A DNA stretch of 36,105 nucleotides from an uncultured Rhodospirillales bacterium (GCA_903845065.1 CAIMWH010000143.1:1-36105); one strand, 5' to 3'. Shown: positions 1-8,625, counted from the stretch's first letter. Numbers and translations: made by a program. Notes: generated from the letters alone by a model not told the origin.

Positions 1-25
1 CAAAAAGAAGCGCTTCCTTCGACCC

Positions 26-388
26 CTACTTATCCATCAAAACCTTAAGCTCAAGGCTCGGCGCCAAACTACCACCAAGACCGGCGCGGTTCTTGCGCAG
101 CAGTTCCTCGGAGAAATTGGCGCCCGGGCCATAGCCGGCACCGCTGCGCAACTGCTGGGTGTGGTTATTCAGCCGCGCGCCGAAGGAAGGTTCCCCTGGC
201 GCCAGCTGCTGCTCGCGTGGGGCAAACACATCCTGGCTCGGCATCGGGGCGGCGGTAAAGCCCGCCGGCGGCACGCCCAGCGCGGCACCGAAGCGCGGCA
301 TCGGCCCGTCAAGGTAAAGAACGCCTCCGGCCGCCGATCCGGGGGAGGTCAGCAGCATCAGGGCGAGGAAATACAGAGCCCTTTTCAT
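26..388 (-). CDS. small secreted protein of unknown function
   Basis: A 120-residue protein that I do not recognise. It begins MKRALYFLALMLL and has a clear Sec signal peptide: a basic start, a hydrophobic core to about residue 14, and a likely cleavage after SPGSAAG near residue 20. The mature part is rich in Pro, Gly and Ala, with no cysteines and no obvious fold, so export to the periplasm is an inference. It starts 8 nt downstream of the stop of the NUDIX gene on the same strand, so it is probably the last gene of that operon. A TATAAT box just ahead of its ATG may give it its own nearly leaderless transcript. Confidence that it is a real gene rests on the signal peptide and on operon spacing. 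Confidence 0.6.
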   Translation of the reverse strand: MKRALYFLALMLLTSPGSAAGGVLYLDGPMPRFGAALGVPPAGFTAAPMPSQDVFAPREQQLAPGEPSFGARLNNHTQQLRSGAGYGPGANFSEELLRKNRAGLGGSLAPSLELKVLMDK

Positions 389-395
389 ACCCGCT

Positions 396-424
396 ATTAT
401 AAGCGCTGGGGGGCCCGATTGCTA
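396..424 (-). promoter_or_regulatory. candidate promoter of the small secreted protein
   Basis: On the minus strand a perfect TATAAT (396-401) follows a weak -35-like TAGCAA (419-424, three of six bases match) at 17 nt spacing. Transcription would begin about one base before the ATG at 388, giving a leaderless mRNA. The box overlaps the 3' end of the NUDIX gene. The TATAAT is seen directly; its use is inference. Confidence 0.3.
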
Positions 425-954
425 CCGCGTGGATCTACCCATCCCACCGGATTTCCCGCCGGTGGGCCCAGCGCGCCCGACGGATTCGCCCGCCATGCAT
501 CGAGCGCCCAGCGCACGGTGGGAAAGGCGAGATTGTCCCACGGAATGTCCTCCCAGGCGAACAGCCCGACCTCCTCGCTTTCCGGCCCGGCCGCGAATGC
601 GGGATTGGCGGGATCGGCGAAGCGGGCCCGGTAGATCAACTGCACCTGCCCGATCCGCGCGATGGAATAGACCGCGAGCAGCCCTTCGAGGGTGATCTCG
701 GCCTCTGCCTCCTCGCGGACTTCGCGGGCGGCGCCTTCCTCGACGGTCTCGCCGAGTTCCATGTAGCCCGACGGCAGCGTCCAGTAGCCGCGCCGCGGCT
801 CGATCGCCCGCTTGCACAGCAGCACCAGGCCCTTGTGGGCCACCACGGCGCCGCTGACGATCTTGGGGTTCTGGTAGTCGATATGGCCGCAGTCGCGACA
901 GACATGGCGCTCGCGATTGTCGCCTTCGGGGATGCGGCGTTCGAAATCGGGCAT
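397..954 (-). CDS. NUDIX hydrolase with N-terminal CxxC zinc-ribbon-like segment
   Basis: Predicted nucleoside-diphosphate-linked pyrophosphatase, 185 residues. The N-terminus has C19-x2-C22 (HVCRDCGHIDYQNPK), the short zinc-ribbon-like lead seen in this Nudix subfamily. The Nudix box runs from G63 through E69 to R77-E78 and E81-E82; the family's later Gly is replaced by E84. The catalytic REVREE core is intact. The start is set at MPDFERRIPEG, because the longer frame upstream is a run of Thr/Ser/Ala overlapping the end of the permease gene. It begins 10 nt after the DppC-like stop, so it is co-transcribed with the ABC genes. It occupies the place where the transporter ATPases would usually be, but resembles no ATPase. 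The substrate cannot be told from sequence. Confidence 0.9.
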   Translation of the reverse strand: MPDFERRIPEGDNRERHVCRDCGHIDYQNPKIVSGAVVAHKGLVLLCKRAIEPRRGYWTLPSGYMELGETVEEGAAREVREEAEAEITLEGLLAVYSIARIGQVQLIYRARFADPANPAFAAGPESEEVGLFAWEDIPWDNLAFPTVRWALDAWRANPSGALGPPAGNPVGWVDPRGSNRAPQRL

Positions 955-964
955 GGCAGTGGTC

Positions 965-1807
965 TCAGTGGTTGATGCTGCGGGGGTCGAGCGCGTCATT
1001 GATGCCATCGCCGATGAGGGCGATGGAGAGGACGGTAACGAAGAGCGCGAGGCCGGGGAAGGTGACCGTCCACCAGGCGTCGAGCAGATATGAGCGGTTC
1101 TGCCCGATCATCAGTCCCCACGAGATCACGTTTGGGTCGCCCAGGCCAAGGAAGGACAGCCCGCCCTCGAACAGCATCGCGCCGCCGAATGCGAGCGTCG
1201 CCGAGACAATCAGCGGCGCCATGCCGTTGGGCAGGATGACGCGGAAGATGATGCGCGCATCGGTGGCACCCTCGGCCCGCGCCGCTTCGATGAATTCGAG
1301 CCCCTTGAGCCGCATGAACTCGGCCCGCGCCAGCCGCGCCGTGCCGGTCCAGGACACCACCCCGATCGACAGCGCCACGGTGCCCAGGCTGGGCCGGAAC
1401 AGCATCACCACCACCATGGCGAACAGCAGCGCCGGCAGCACCTGGAAGAACTCGGTGATCCGCATCAGCAGCGCATCCGCGCGCCCGCCGATATAGCCCG
1501 CCAACGCCCCGATGGTGGTGCCGATGCTGACCGACAGCACCGCCGCCGTCAGCCCCACCAGCATGGTCGCCCGCCCGCCCACCAACACCGCCGCGAGAAT
1601 GTCACGCCCGAGATAATCGGTGCCGAACGGCGTATCCCCGTCAGGCGGCGAGAGGGGAGGGGCCGCGATATCGAGCGGATCGACCCCGTAGAGCATCGGT
1701 CCCAGCCCCTGGGCGGCGAGCATCAGCACGAAGATCAACAGCCCGGCCAGTGCCGCCGGATTGGCCAGGAATGCGCCCGCGGCCCGCGCCAAAGGGGATC
1801 GCGTCAT
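965..1807 (-). CDS. ABC transporter permease, DppC/OppC type
   Basis: Inner-membrane permease (280 residues) of a peptide/nickel-type (PepT family) importer. The N-terminus carries one membrane segment (about 18-36), followed by the characteristic periplasmic FGTDYLGRD motif (61-69) of DppC-type subunits. The BPD transmembrane domain follows, with the cytoplasmic EAA loop EAARAEGATDARIIF (174-188) that docks on the ATPase, and four or five further membrane segments. The ATG lies inside the stop region of the DppB-like gene (ATGA overlap), so translation is coupled. No ATPase gene is adjacent, so it must borrow ATPase subunits from elsewhere; the OppD/OppF-like pair at 17902-19874 is one candidate. 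The substrate is not determinable. Confidence 0.95.
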   Translation of the reverse strand: MTRSPLARAAGAFLANPAALAGLLIFVLMLAAQGLGPMLYGVDPLDIAAPPLSPPDGDTPFGTDYLGRDILAAVLVGGRATMLVGLTAAVLSVSIGTTIGALAGYIGGRADALLMRITEFFQVLPALLFAMVVVMLFRPSLGTVALSIGVVSWTGTARLARAEFMRLKGLEFIEAARAEGATDARIIFRVILPNGMAPLIVSATLAFGGAMLFEGGLSFLGLGDPNVISWGLMIGQNRSYLLDAWWTVTFPGLALFVTVLSIALIGDGINDALDPRSINH

Positions 1808-2781
1808 GAGGTTCCCCGCAACCTGGGGTCTGCCAGCCGATAGGCGGCATCGGTGAGCAGGTTCGCCAGGATCACCATCACGGCCGAGCCCAGCAGCACC
1901 CCCAGCAACGTCGGGCTGTCCCGCCGCAGGATCGACTCATAGGCCAGCCGCCCCAGCCCCGGCCACGAATAGACGGTCTCCACCAGCACCGCGCCGGCCA
2001 GCACCTGGCCGAACTGCAAGCCGGCGATGGTGATCACCGGGATCAGCGCATTGCGCAGCGCGTGCCGCCATACCACGCGCGGTTCGGTCAGCCCTTTGGC
2101 CCGCGCGGTCCTGATGTAGTCGGCGGAAAGTGCGGCCAGCATCCCGGCGCGCGCCTGGCGGCTGTACTGCGCCATGTAGATCATCGCCAGCGTGAGGCTC
2201 GGCAGCACCAGGTGGTGCGCCACGTCCAGCGCGTATGCCAGTCCATGGCGGGGATACCCGACATCGGCCATCCCGCTGACCGGAAATATCGGCCAGTAGC
2301 TGGCGAAGGCGAGCAGGAACATCATCCCGGTCCAGAACACCGGTGCTGCGAACCCCGCCACCGAAAACACGGCCACCAACTGGGCCGCCAGCCCGCGCGG
2401 CCGCCGCGCCGCCACCACGCCGAGCCATGTTCCGAGCACCAGCGCCGTCACGATGGCGCTCATCACCAGCAGGGCCGTCGCCCCCATGCGGTCGAACACC
2501 AGGGCCGTCACCGGCCGGTTGAAATAGAACGAAAATCCGAGATCCCCGGTCAACACATGGCCGAGATAGCGCGCGAGCTGCTCCGGTACCGAGCGGTCAA
2601 GCCCATAGGCGGCGCGGATATCCGCCATCACCGTTTCCGACGCACCGCCCATCTCGCCGGCGATCACATCCGCCGGATCACCGGGCGCGAGATGCACCAG
2701 GATGAAATTCAGCACCAGCACGGCGACGATCAGGCCGGCCCCATGCAGCAGCCGGCGAACGGTCCAGATTGCGGCGTTCAC
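1804..2781 (-). CDS. ABC transporter permease, DppB/OppB type
   Basis: First permease (325 residues) of the peptide/nickel-type importer. It has an N-terminal membrane anchor ending in HLAPGDP (30-36), which is diagnostic of DppB/OppB proteins. The periplasmic stretch contains YGLDRSVPEQ and is followed by the BPD domain with an EAA loop of the form TARAKGLTEPRVVWRHALRN. Six membrane segments in all are expected and visible. It overlaps both the upstream binding-protein gene and the downstream DppC-like gene by 4 nt (ATGA), so the three form a tightly coupled unit. The length is normal for the family. Confidence 0.95.
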   Translation of the reverse strand: MNAAIWTVRRLLHGAGLIVAVLVLNFILVHLAPGDPADVIAGEMGGASETVMADIRAAYGLDRSVPEQLARYLGHVLTGDLGFSFYFNRPVTALVFDRMGATALLVMSAIVTALVLGTWLGVVAARRPRGLAAQLVAVFSVAGFAAPVFWTGMMFLLAFASYWPIFPVSGMADVGYPRHGLAYALDVAHHLVLPSLTLAMIYMAQYSRQARAGMLAALSADYIRTARAKGLTEPRVVWRHALRNALIPVITIAGLQFGQVLAGAVLVETVYSWPGLGRLAYESILRRDSPTLLGVLLGSAVMVILANLLTDAAYRLADPRLRGTS

Positions 2782-4376
2782 CGCCGATCCGCCGCCTCCC
2801 AGTACATCTCATCCCACGGCGACATCGGCCCCCAGATCGTCGTCGGCAACCCCTTCAGCCCCTTGTGCGCCGCCTGCGTATAGGGGAACGGATGCAGGAA
2901 CAGGATCGGCACGTCGTCCACCACCAGCTGCTGGAACTCCTTGTATTCGGCCTTGCGCTTGGCCGGATCGGGCTCCGCCGCCGCCGCGTCCAGCAGCGCA
3001 TCCACCTTGGGGTTCGAGTAGGACTGCGTGTTCGACCAGATCACCCCCTTGCGAATATTCCGCGTGAGGTAGGTGCGATGCACCCCAATCACCGGGTCGC
3101 CCCAGTTGAACACCGCATCGGTCGCCAGGTCGAACTCCTGCCCGGCCACCCGCTGCGCCCAGGTGGGGAAATCCGGCGCCGTGCGCAATTCCAGCTCCAC
3201 CCCGGCCCGCTTGAACTGCCCGCGCAGGAACTCCGCCACCCCCGCACTGGTCTCTACCGCGCCCGGGATGGGGTCGATGGTGAGCTTGAAGCGAACCCCG
3301 TCCGCTCCCTTCTTGTGCCCGGCTTCATCCAGCAGCGCCTCGGCCTTCTTGAGGTCGTAGTCGAAGTGGTTCACCTCGGTGGTGTAGAGCGGCGAACCCG
3401 GATGGATCGGCGTCAACGCCACCGGCACCTTGCCGCCCTGCAACACCTTCAGCATGCGCGGCCGATCCGCCAGATACGCCAGCGCCTGGCGCACCCGCTT
3501 GTCGTCGAGCGGCTTCTTGGCGCAGTTGAACGCCAGCCAGTTCAGCGCCCCGATCCCCTCGAACCCCTTGTCGCTCACCTGGAGATGCGCCTGCTTGCCC
3601 AGCCGCTCCGCATCGCGCACCGTGGTCACATAGGGGATATAGACAATCTCCTGCCGCTCCAGCGCCAGCAGCGCGGTCGGCGCATCGGCGATGATGCGCA
3701 TCACGATCTTGTCGAGATACGGCCGACCGGGGATGAAGAACCGATCGAACCGCGCCAGCGTGATGCTCTCGCCCGGCTTGAACTCGGTGAGCCGATACGG
3801 CCCGGACCCCACCGGCGCCGTATTGGCCGGATGGGTCAGGATATCCCGCCCATCGCCATACACATGCTTCGGCAATATCGGACACAACGCCGGTGACATC
3901 GCCAGCATGATCGCCGGATGCGGGCGGGACATGCGGATGATCGCGGTATGCGGATCGGGCGTGTCCACCCCCTCAACCGGCTCCAGCATGGTCTTGAACG
4001 GGTGGTTCTTCTGGATCACCCCGATGGAGAACGCCACGTCCGCGCTCGTCACCGGCGCGCCGTCATGGAACACGGCGGATTTCACTAGGTTGAGTGTGAG
4101 CGACTTGCCATCCGCCGCCAGCACCCAGGATTCCGCCAGGTAAGGCAGGGGGTTCCATTTGTCGTCGAAGCGCAGCGGGCTGGCGAAAATCTGCGTGCCG
4201 GGAATGCCGGCCGGGGTGCCCGACTGCAACGCCGGGTTCACATGCCGGGTGGACGCGCCGAGCATCACCAGCGTGCCGCCGCGCTTCGGATCGGGCGCCT
4301 GGGCATGGCTGGCGATGGGCAGGCCGGTTGCTCCCGCTGCCACGATGGCGCCGCGCCGCCCGATGGAAATGCTCAT
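2778..4376 (-). CDS. ABC transporter substrate-binding protein, SBP_bac_5 family
   Basis: Periplasmic solute receptor (532 residues) of the peptide/nickel family. The leader MSISIGRRGAIVAAGATG has an RR-G-A-I pattern and a hydrophobic stretch up to ASHAQA near residue 26, compatible with Tat or Sec export. The mature protein opens KRGGTLVMLG, has the family region AESWVLAADGKSLTLNL, then HDGAPVTSADVAFSI, and ends with the usual C-terminal lobe. GGAG lies 7 nt before the ATG at 4376. It is the first gene of an operon continuing to the DppB- and DppC-like permeases. Members of this family bind di- and oligopeptides, nickel chelates, sugars or drugs, so the ligand is left open. Confidence 0.95.
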   Translation of the reverse strand: MSISIGRRGAIVAAGATGLPIASHAQAPDPKRGGTLVMLGASTRHVNPALQSGTPAGIPGTQIFASPLRFDDKWNPLPYLAESWVLAADGKSLTLNLVKSAVFHDGAPVTSADVAFSIGVIQKNHPFKTMLEPVEGVDTPDPHTAIIRMSRPHPAIMLAMSPALCPILPKHVYGDGRDILTHPANTAPVGSGPYRLTEFKPGESITLARFDRFFIPGRPYLDKIVMRIIADAPTALLALERQEIVYIPYVTTVRDAERLGKQAHLQVSDKGFEGIGALNWLAFNCAKKPLDDKRVRQALAYLADRPRMLKVLQGGKVPVALTPIHPGSPLYTTEVNHFDYDLKKAEALLDEAGHKKGADGVRFKLTIDPIPGAVETSAGVAEFLRGQFKRAGVELELRTAPDFPTWAQRVAGQEFDLATDAVFNWGDPVIGVHRTYLTRNIRKGVIWSNTQSYSNPKVDALLDAAAAEPDPAKRKAEYKEFQQLVVDDVPILFLHPFPYTQAAHKGLKGLPTTIWGPMSPWDEMYWEAADRR

Positions 4377-4428
4377 ATCCCTGCTCCGTTCGTTCGCCCG
4401 GAGTGTGCGGCGCGCGGCGGGGGGCGCG

Positions 4429-5145
4429 TCAAGCCGGATTGCACGGTTTCGGCGGTTTGATGCGCGGCGGCAGGGTTTTGTCGGGAAACCGGCACCATTC
4501 GGCCGCCACGCAGCGCCAGCACTCCGGCGTGCGTGCCTTGCACACGTAGCGCCCGTGCAGGATCAGCAGATGGTGCGCCTCCCGCAGCAGATCGGCCGGG
4601 ATGCGCTTGACCAGCCCGTTCTCCACCGTGCGCACATTCGCCCCCGGCGCAATCCCCGTCCGGTTGCCGAGGCGAAATACATGGGTATCCACCGCCATGG
4701 TCGGCTCGCCGAATGCCACGTTCAGCACCACGTTGGCAGTCTTGCGCCCCACCCCCGGCAACGCCTCCAGTGCCGCGCGATCATGCGGAACCGCGCCATG
4801 ATGCTGATCGATCAGCACCTGCGACAGCGCCGCGACATTCTTCGCCTTGCCCTGCCACAGCCCGATGGTGCGAATGAACGGCGCGATCCCCTCCGCCCCC
4901 AGTGCCGCCATCGCCGCCGGCGTCGGTGCCGCGGCGAACAGCCCGGCGGTCGCCTTGTTCACCGACGCATCGGTCGCCTGCGCCGACAACACCACCGCCA
5001 CCAGCAGGGTGAACGGATCGCCGTAGTGCAACTCGCTTTCAGGGTTCGGATTGGCCCGCGCCAGCGCCTCCAGAAAGCTGCGGACATCGGCCAACGTCAT
5101 GGCTCTGGTCTTGCGCGTGGTCTTTTTGGGTGCATCTTCGGACAT
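4429..5145 (-). CDS. nth: endonuclease III (DNA glycosylase/AP lyase)
   Basis: Bifunctional glycosylase that removes oxidised pyrimidines and cuts at the abasic site in base-excision repair. The 238 residues contain the helix-hairpin-helix LPGVGRKTANVV (129-140) with catalytic Lys135. The catalytic Asp is D153 in AVDTHVFRLGNRTG. The C-terminal [4Fe-4S] cluster has the exact C-x6-C-x2-C-x5-C spacing (C202, C209, C212, C218). About 16 extra basic residues precede the usual start (SEDAPKKTTRKTRAM), and initiation at M16 cannot be excluded. It is divergent from the DUF2244 gene with 74 nt between them, and xthA, a second repair nuclease, lies 541 nt upstream on the same strand. Confidence 0.97.
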   Translation of the reverse strand: MSEDAPKKTTRKTRAMTLADVRSFLEALARANPNPESELHYGDPFTLLVAVVLSAQATDASVNKATAGLFAAAPTPAAMAALGAEGIAPFIRTIGLWQGKAKNVAALSQVLIDQHHGAVPHDRAALEALPGVGRKTANVVLNVAFGEPTMAVDTHVFRLGNRTGIAPGANVRTVENGLVKRIPADLLREAHHLLILHGRYVCKARTPECWRCVAAEWCRFPDKTLPPRIKPPKPCNPA

Positions 5146-5219
5146 GAACGAAGTCTCGCCGTGGCGGCGGGCGGTGGCAAGCGGAGTGTGACCTGGACCA
5201 GATCGTCTTCGAAGCGGCG

Positions 5220-5690
5220 ATGACCCCGCATCGCAGTTTATCGCTGCGTGGGCAGCGCATCCTCATCGTGGTGCTGGCGGGGTTGCTGATCCTGGGGACC
5301 AGCGTGTTCGCCTTCGTCGGCGCCTGGCCGGTGGGCGGGTTCGCCGGGCTGGAACTGCTGGCTGCGATCGGCCTGTTCCGCTGGCACGGCCGCACCGCAA
5401 AAGCCGGCGAACTGGTGATCGTGTCAACGCGCACCGTCCGTGTCATCCGCACCGACGGCGCCGGCCGCCGCCGCGAGCGGGTGATGCCGGTCGCCTGGCT
5501 CGCCGCCCGCATCGAGGAGCGCTCCGGCCGCCCCGCCGCCCTGGTCCTCACCGGCCACGGCATCCGCGAGGAAATCGCCACCGACCTCGGCGAGGCCGAA
5601 CGCCGCGATCTCGGCGCCGCCCTTCAGGCCGCCCTGCACCGCCTGCGCAATCCGGTGTTCGAAAACGCCGTGCTGAACCGGGAGAGCTAG
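5220..5690 (+). CDS. DUF2244 integral membrane protein
   Basis: A 156-residue protein of the DUF2244 family, function unknown. It opens with the family signature PHRSLSLRG, has two adjacent membrane helices (about residues 13-33 and 38-52, including the PVGGFAGLELL turn), and ends in a cytoplasmic beta-rich domain with many Arg residues. It lies alone on the plus strand between nth and xthA. Its TAG stop and the xthA stop on the other strand share the palindrome CTAG (5687-5690), so the two genes converge with no spacer and no room for a terminator. No strong Shine-Dalgarno precedes the ATG; the start was chosen from the PHRSLS motif. Confidence 0.85.
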   Translation: MTPHRSLSLRGQRILIVVLAGLLILGTSVFAFVGAWPVGGFAGLELLAAIGLFRWHGRTAKAGELVIVSTRTVRVIRTDGAGRRRERVMPVAWLAARIEERSGRPAALVLTGHGIREEIATDLGEAERRDLGAALQAALHRLRNPVFENAVLNRES

Positions 5691-6496
5691 AACTCCAGGT
5701 CGATACACACCGGCACGTGGTCCGACCCCTTCTCCCAGTCCCGCGCCTCCTGATGCACCACGAGCCCGGCGAGGCTGTCCTTCAGGTCCGGCGTCACCCA
5801 CACATGATCCAGCCGGCGGCCCCGATTGGCCACCTTCCAGTCCTTGTTGCGGTATGACCACCACGTGTAGAGCTTCTGGTCATCAGGGATGAAATGGCGC
5901 ATCGCGTCATGGAACGCGGTTTCACGCCATGTGTTGAGCCCTTCCGTCTCGGGCGGCGTATGGCTCACCACATCGAGCAACTGCTTGTGGCTCCACACAT
6001 CGTGCTCCAGCGGCGCGATGTTGAGGTCGCCCACCAGCACCGCCCGCGCCAGTCCGCTCCGCCCGGCGAAATACGCCGTCGCCTCGGCGACGAAATCGAG
6101 CTTGTGGCCGTATTTCGGGTTGGCCTCCCGATCCGGCACATCGCCGCCCGCCGGCACATAGAAATCATGCAACTCGATCGGCCCCGACGGTGCATCCAGC
6201 GTGACCGCGAGATGCCGGCAATCCCCCTTACCGCACCAGTCCGGCGTGTCCTCGATCCGCGCCAACGGCAGCCGCGAGAAAATCGCTACTCCATTGTAGC
6301 CCTTCATGCCGCGAAACGCGTAGTGCCCGAACCCCATCGCCCCCGCCGCATCGTGCGGGAACAACTCGTCCGGCACCTTGGTTTCCTGCAGGCAGATCAC
6401 GTCCGGCCTGAGTTCCTCGGACAGCCTGGCCAGCAGCCCGAGCCGCAGGCGAAGCGAATTGATGTTCCAGGTGGCGATGCGGATGCGCTGGGTCAT
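5687..6496 (-). CDS. xthA: exodeoxyribonuclease III (AP endonuclease)
   Basis: Mg-dependent AP endonuclease and 3'-5' exonuclease of base-excision repair, 269 residues, normal length. Active-site residues of the endonuclease/exonuclease/phosphatase fold are all visible: N11 in ATWNINSLR, E38 in LQETKV, Y113 in HDFYVPAGG, D157 and N159 in VGDLNIAP, and D259-H260 in GSDHVPV. The motif RRLDHVWV near residue 230 is typical of bacterial XthA. It is divergent from the branched-chain amino-acid operon (102 nt gap) and converges on the DUF2244 gene with a shared CTAG stop. Its proximity to nth groups two successive enzymes of one repair pathway. Confidence 0.97.
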   Translation of the reverse strand: MTQRIRIATWNINSLRLRLGLLARLSEELRPDVICLQETKVPDELFPHDAAGAMGFGHYAFRGMKGYNGVAIFSRLPLARIEDTPDWCGKGDCRHLAVTLDAPSGPIELHDFYVPAGGDVPDREANPKYGHKLDFVAEATAYFAGRSGLARAVLVGDLNIAPLEHDVWSHKQLLDVVSHTPPETEGLNTWRETAFHDAMRHFIPDDQKLYTWWSYRNKDWKVANRGRRLDHVWVTPDLKDSLAGLVVHQEARDWEKGSDHVPVCIDLEF

Positions 6497-6598
6497 GCCC
6501 GTGCATCGCCTGGAAAAGCACGCAAAGCAAGACCTCCCTTGAATGCGGCAGTGGTGCTATTAGGCTGCCGCCACGCGACCATTCCGGGAGGAACACCG

Positions 6599-7723
6599 AT
6601 GAACCGCCGACACCTGATGACCGGGGCCATTGCCGGCCTCGCCGCCTCGACCCTGCCCGCCGCCGCCCAGGCCGCCGGTATCCCCGTCGGCGCGATCGAA
6701 ATCCTCACCGGCCCGGCCGCCGCCTACGGCATCGCCATCAAGGCGGGCCTCGAACTGGCGCTCGATACCATCAACCAGAAGGGCATCCTCGGCGGGCAGA
6801 AAATCGCGCTCACCGTGGAAGACAGCGCCGGCGACAAGAACCAGGCCATCAACGCCGCGCGCAAGCTGATCGGCCGCGACAAGGCCGTCCTCATTATCGG
6901 CCCGACGCTGTCCAACGAGATGTTCGCCGTCGGCCCCGTCACCAACGAGCGCAAGGTGCCCACCATCGGCACCTCCACCACCGCCACCGGCATCACCGAG
7001 ATCGGGCCGTATATCTTCCGCACCTCGCTCCCCGAGTCGGACGTGGTGCCCGTCACCTTCAAGAAGGCCCAGGCGCGCGGCGTCAAAACCGTCGCCCTGA
7101 TGTATGCCAATGATGACGCGTTCTCGAAGTCGGGCTTCGATGTGATGAAGGCCGCCGCCGAGAAGCTCGGCCTCAAGATCCTCACCATCGAGACCTTCGG
7201 CTCCAAGGACACCGATTTCTCCGCCCAGCTCACCAAGGTGAAGGGCCTCAAGCCCGACGCGGTGACGATCTCCGCCCTCGTCGAGCCGGTTTCCGGCGTC
7301 CTTCTCCAGGCCCGCCAACTCGGCTTCGGCAAGGAAACCCTGTTCATCGGCGGCAACGGCTCCAACTCGCCCAAACTCGGCGACATCGCCGGCGCGGCGG
7401 CGGACGGCATGATCGTCGGCTCCCCCTGGTTCATCGCCAAGCCCGACCCGCTCAACACCGCCTTCGTCGCCGCCTTCAAGGCCAAGTACAACAAGGACCC
7501 CGACCAGTTCGCCGCCCAGGCGTATGACTGCATGTTCATCGCCGCCGCCGCCATCGAGCGCGCCGGCGCCGCGGACAGCGAGAAGATCACCGCCGCCCTC
7601 GCCAAGACCAGCTACACCGGCGTGATGGGTCCCTTCGCCTTCACCGCCGGGCGTGATCCGGCCTCCAGCGAAGGCGTGGTGGTGTTGGAAATGAAGGGTG
7701 GCAAGTTCGGCATCGCTTCGTAG
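6599..7723 (+). CDS. branched-chain amino-acid type ABC substrate-binding protein
   Basis: Periplasmic binding protein (374 residues) of the Leu/Ile/Val-type family (Peripla_BP_6). The start is fixed by GGGAGGA five nt before ATG and by the signal peptide MNRRHLMTGAIAGLAAS, which has an RR pair and may use the Tat route, with processing near AAQAAG. The mature region shows GAIEILTGPAAAYG, then the ligand-proximal IGPTLSNEMFAVGPV and the QFAAQAYDCM segment near the C-terminus. It is the first gene of a five-gene operon (binding protein, two permeases, two ATPases), with 20 nt to livH. A weak TTGAAT-N16-TAGGCT pair at about 6542-6569 is a possible promoter. The ligand could be an amino acid, amide or aromatic acid. 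Confidence 0.93.
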   Translation: MNRRHLMTGAIAGLAASTLPAAAQAAGIPVGAIEILTGPAAAYGIAIKAGLELALDTINQKGILGGQKIALTVEDSAGDKNQAINAARKLIGRDKAVLIIGPTLSNEMFAVGPVTNERKVPTIGTSTTATGITEIGPYIFRTSLPESDVVPVTFKKAQARGVKTVALMYANDDAFSKSGFDVMKAAAEKLGLKILTIETFGSKDTDFSAQLTKVKGLKPDAVTISALVEPVSGVLLQARQLGFGKETLFIGGNGSNSPKLGDIAGAAADGMIVGSPWFIAKPDPLNTAFVAAFKAKYNKDPDQFAAQAYDCMFIAAAAIERAGAADSEKITAALAKTSYTGVMGPFAFTAGRDPASSEGVVVLEMKGGKFGIAS

Positions 7724-7743
7724 CCGTTTGAGAGCCTGATCGG

Positions 7744-8625
7744 GTGCTGGCGCAGCAACTCGTCAACGGGGTTCTGCTGGGGGCAACGTATGCCCTGTTC
7801 GCCCTCGGATTCACGCTGATTTTCGGCGTGCTGCGGGTGATCAACCTCGTTTACGGGTTCTACTTCTCCGCGGGCGCCTTCATGGCCCTGTTCCTCACCC
7901 GCCAGTACGGCTGGCCCATCGTCGCCGCCCTCCCGGTGGCGGCGGCGGGTGCCGGCGTGCTGGCGATTGCGCTCGACTGGGTGCTGCTGACGCGGTTGCG
8001 CCGCGTCGGCGCCCCCGAACTGGCGTCCCTGATGGTCACCCTCGGTGCCGTTCTCGCGCTCTACGCCGCCTCCACCGCCCTGCTCGGCCCCGACATCCGC
8101 CGCCTGCCGCCCGACCTGATCGGCGCCGAGGCCATGGTAATCGCCGGCGTGCGCATCACCGCCGCGCAGGTGTTGATCCTCGTTGCCACCGCCGTGCTGG
8201 TGGGCGGCCTGATCGCCCTCATGCGCGGCACCCGCCTCGGCCTCGCGCTGCGCGCCATGGCGGAAAACCCCGATGCGGCCGGCCTGATGGGCATCGACAC
8301 CGGACGCCTGGCCGCCCTGGTCTCCTTCATCTCTGGCGCCCTCGCCGGGGCCGGCGGCGTCCTGATCGGGCTCAATTTCAATGCCATCCACCCCTACATG
8401 GGCGAGGCGATGATGCTGCGTGGCTTCGTGGTGATCATCGTCGGCGGGCTTGGTGACATCCGCGGCGCACTGATCGCGGGCCTGCTGCTCGGCATCGTCG
8501 AGGTGCTCACCGCCGGATACGTTGCCTCGGGCCTGAAGGAAGCCGTCGCCTTTGCCATCCTGGTCGCCGTGCTCTGGACCCGCCCGGTCGGGCTGTTCGG
8601 CCGCGCCGTGGTGCGACGCGCATGA
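7744..8625 (+). CDS. livH: branched-chain amino-acid ABC permease LivH
   Basis: Hydrophobic permease of 293 residues. It begins LAQQLVNGVLLGATYALFALGFTLIFGVLRVINL, the standard LivH N-terminus, and carries about eight membrane helices with a cytoplasmic loop RGTRLGLALRAMAENPDAAGLMGID that contacts the ATPases. The start codon is GTG, 20 nt after the stop of the binding-protein gene; the conserved N-terminus leaves no room for a later start. It overlaps livM by 4 nt (ATGA). Together with LivM it forms the membrane channel of the importer. Confidence 0.95.
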   Translation: MLAQQLVNGVLLGATYALFALGFTLIFGVLRVINLVYGFYFSAGAFMALFLTRQYGWPIVAALPVAAAGAGVLAIALDWVLLTRLRRVGAPELASLMVTLGAVLALYAASTALLGPDIRRLPPDLIGAEAMVIAGVRITAAQVLILVATAVLVGGLIALMRGTRLGLALRAMAENPDAAGLMGIDTGRLAALVSFISGALAGAGGVLIGLNFNAIHPYMGEAMMLRGFVVIIVGGLGDIRGALIAGLLLGIVEVLTAGYVASGLKEAVAFAILVAVLWTRPVGLFGRAVVRRA

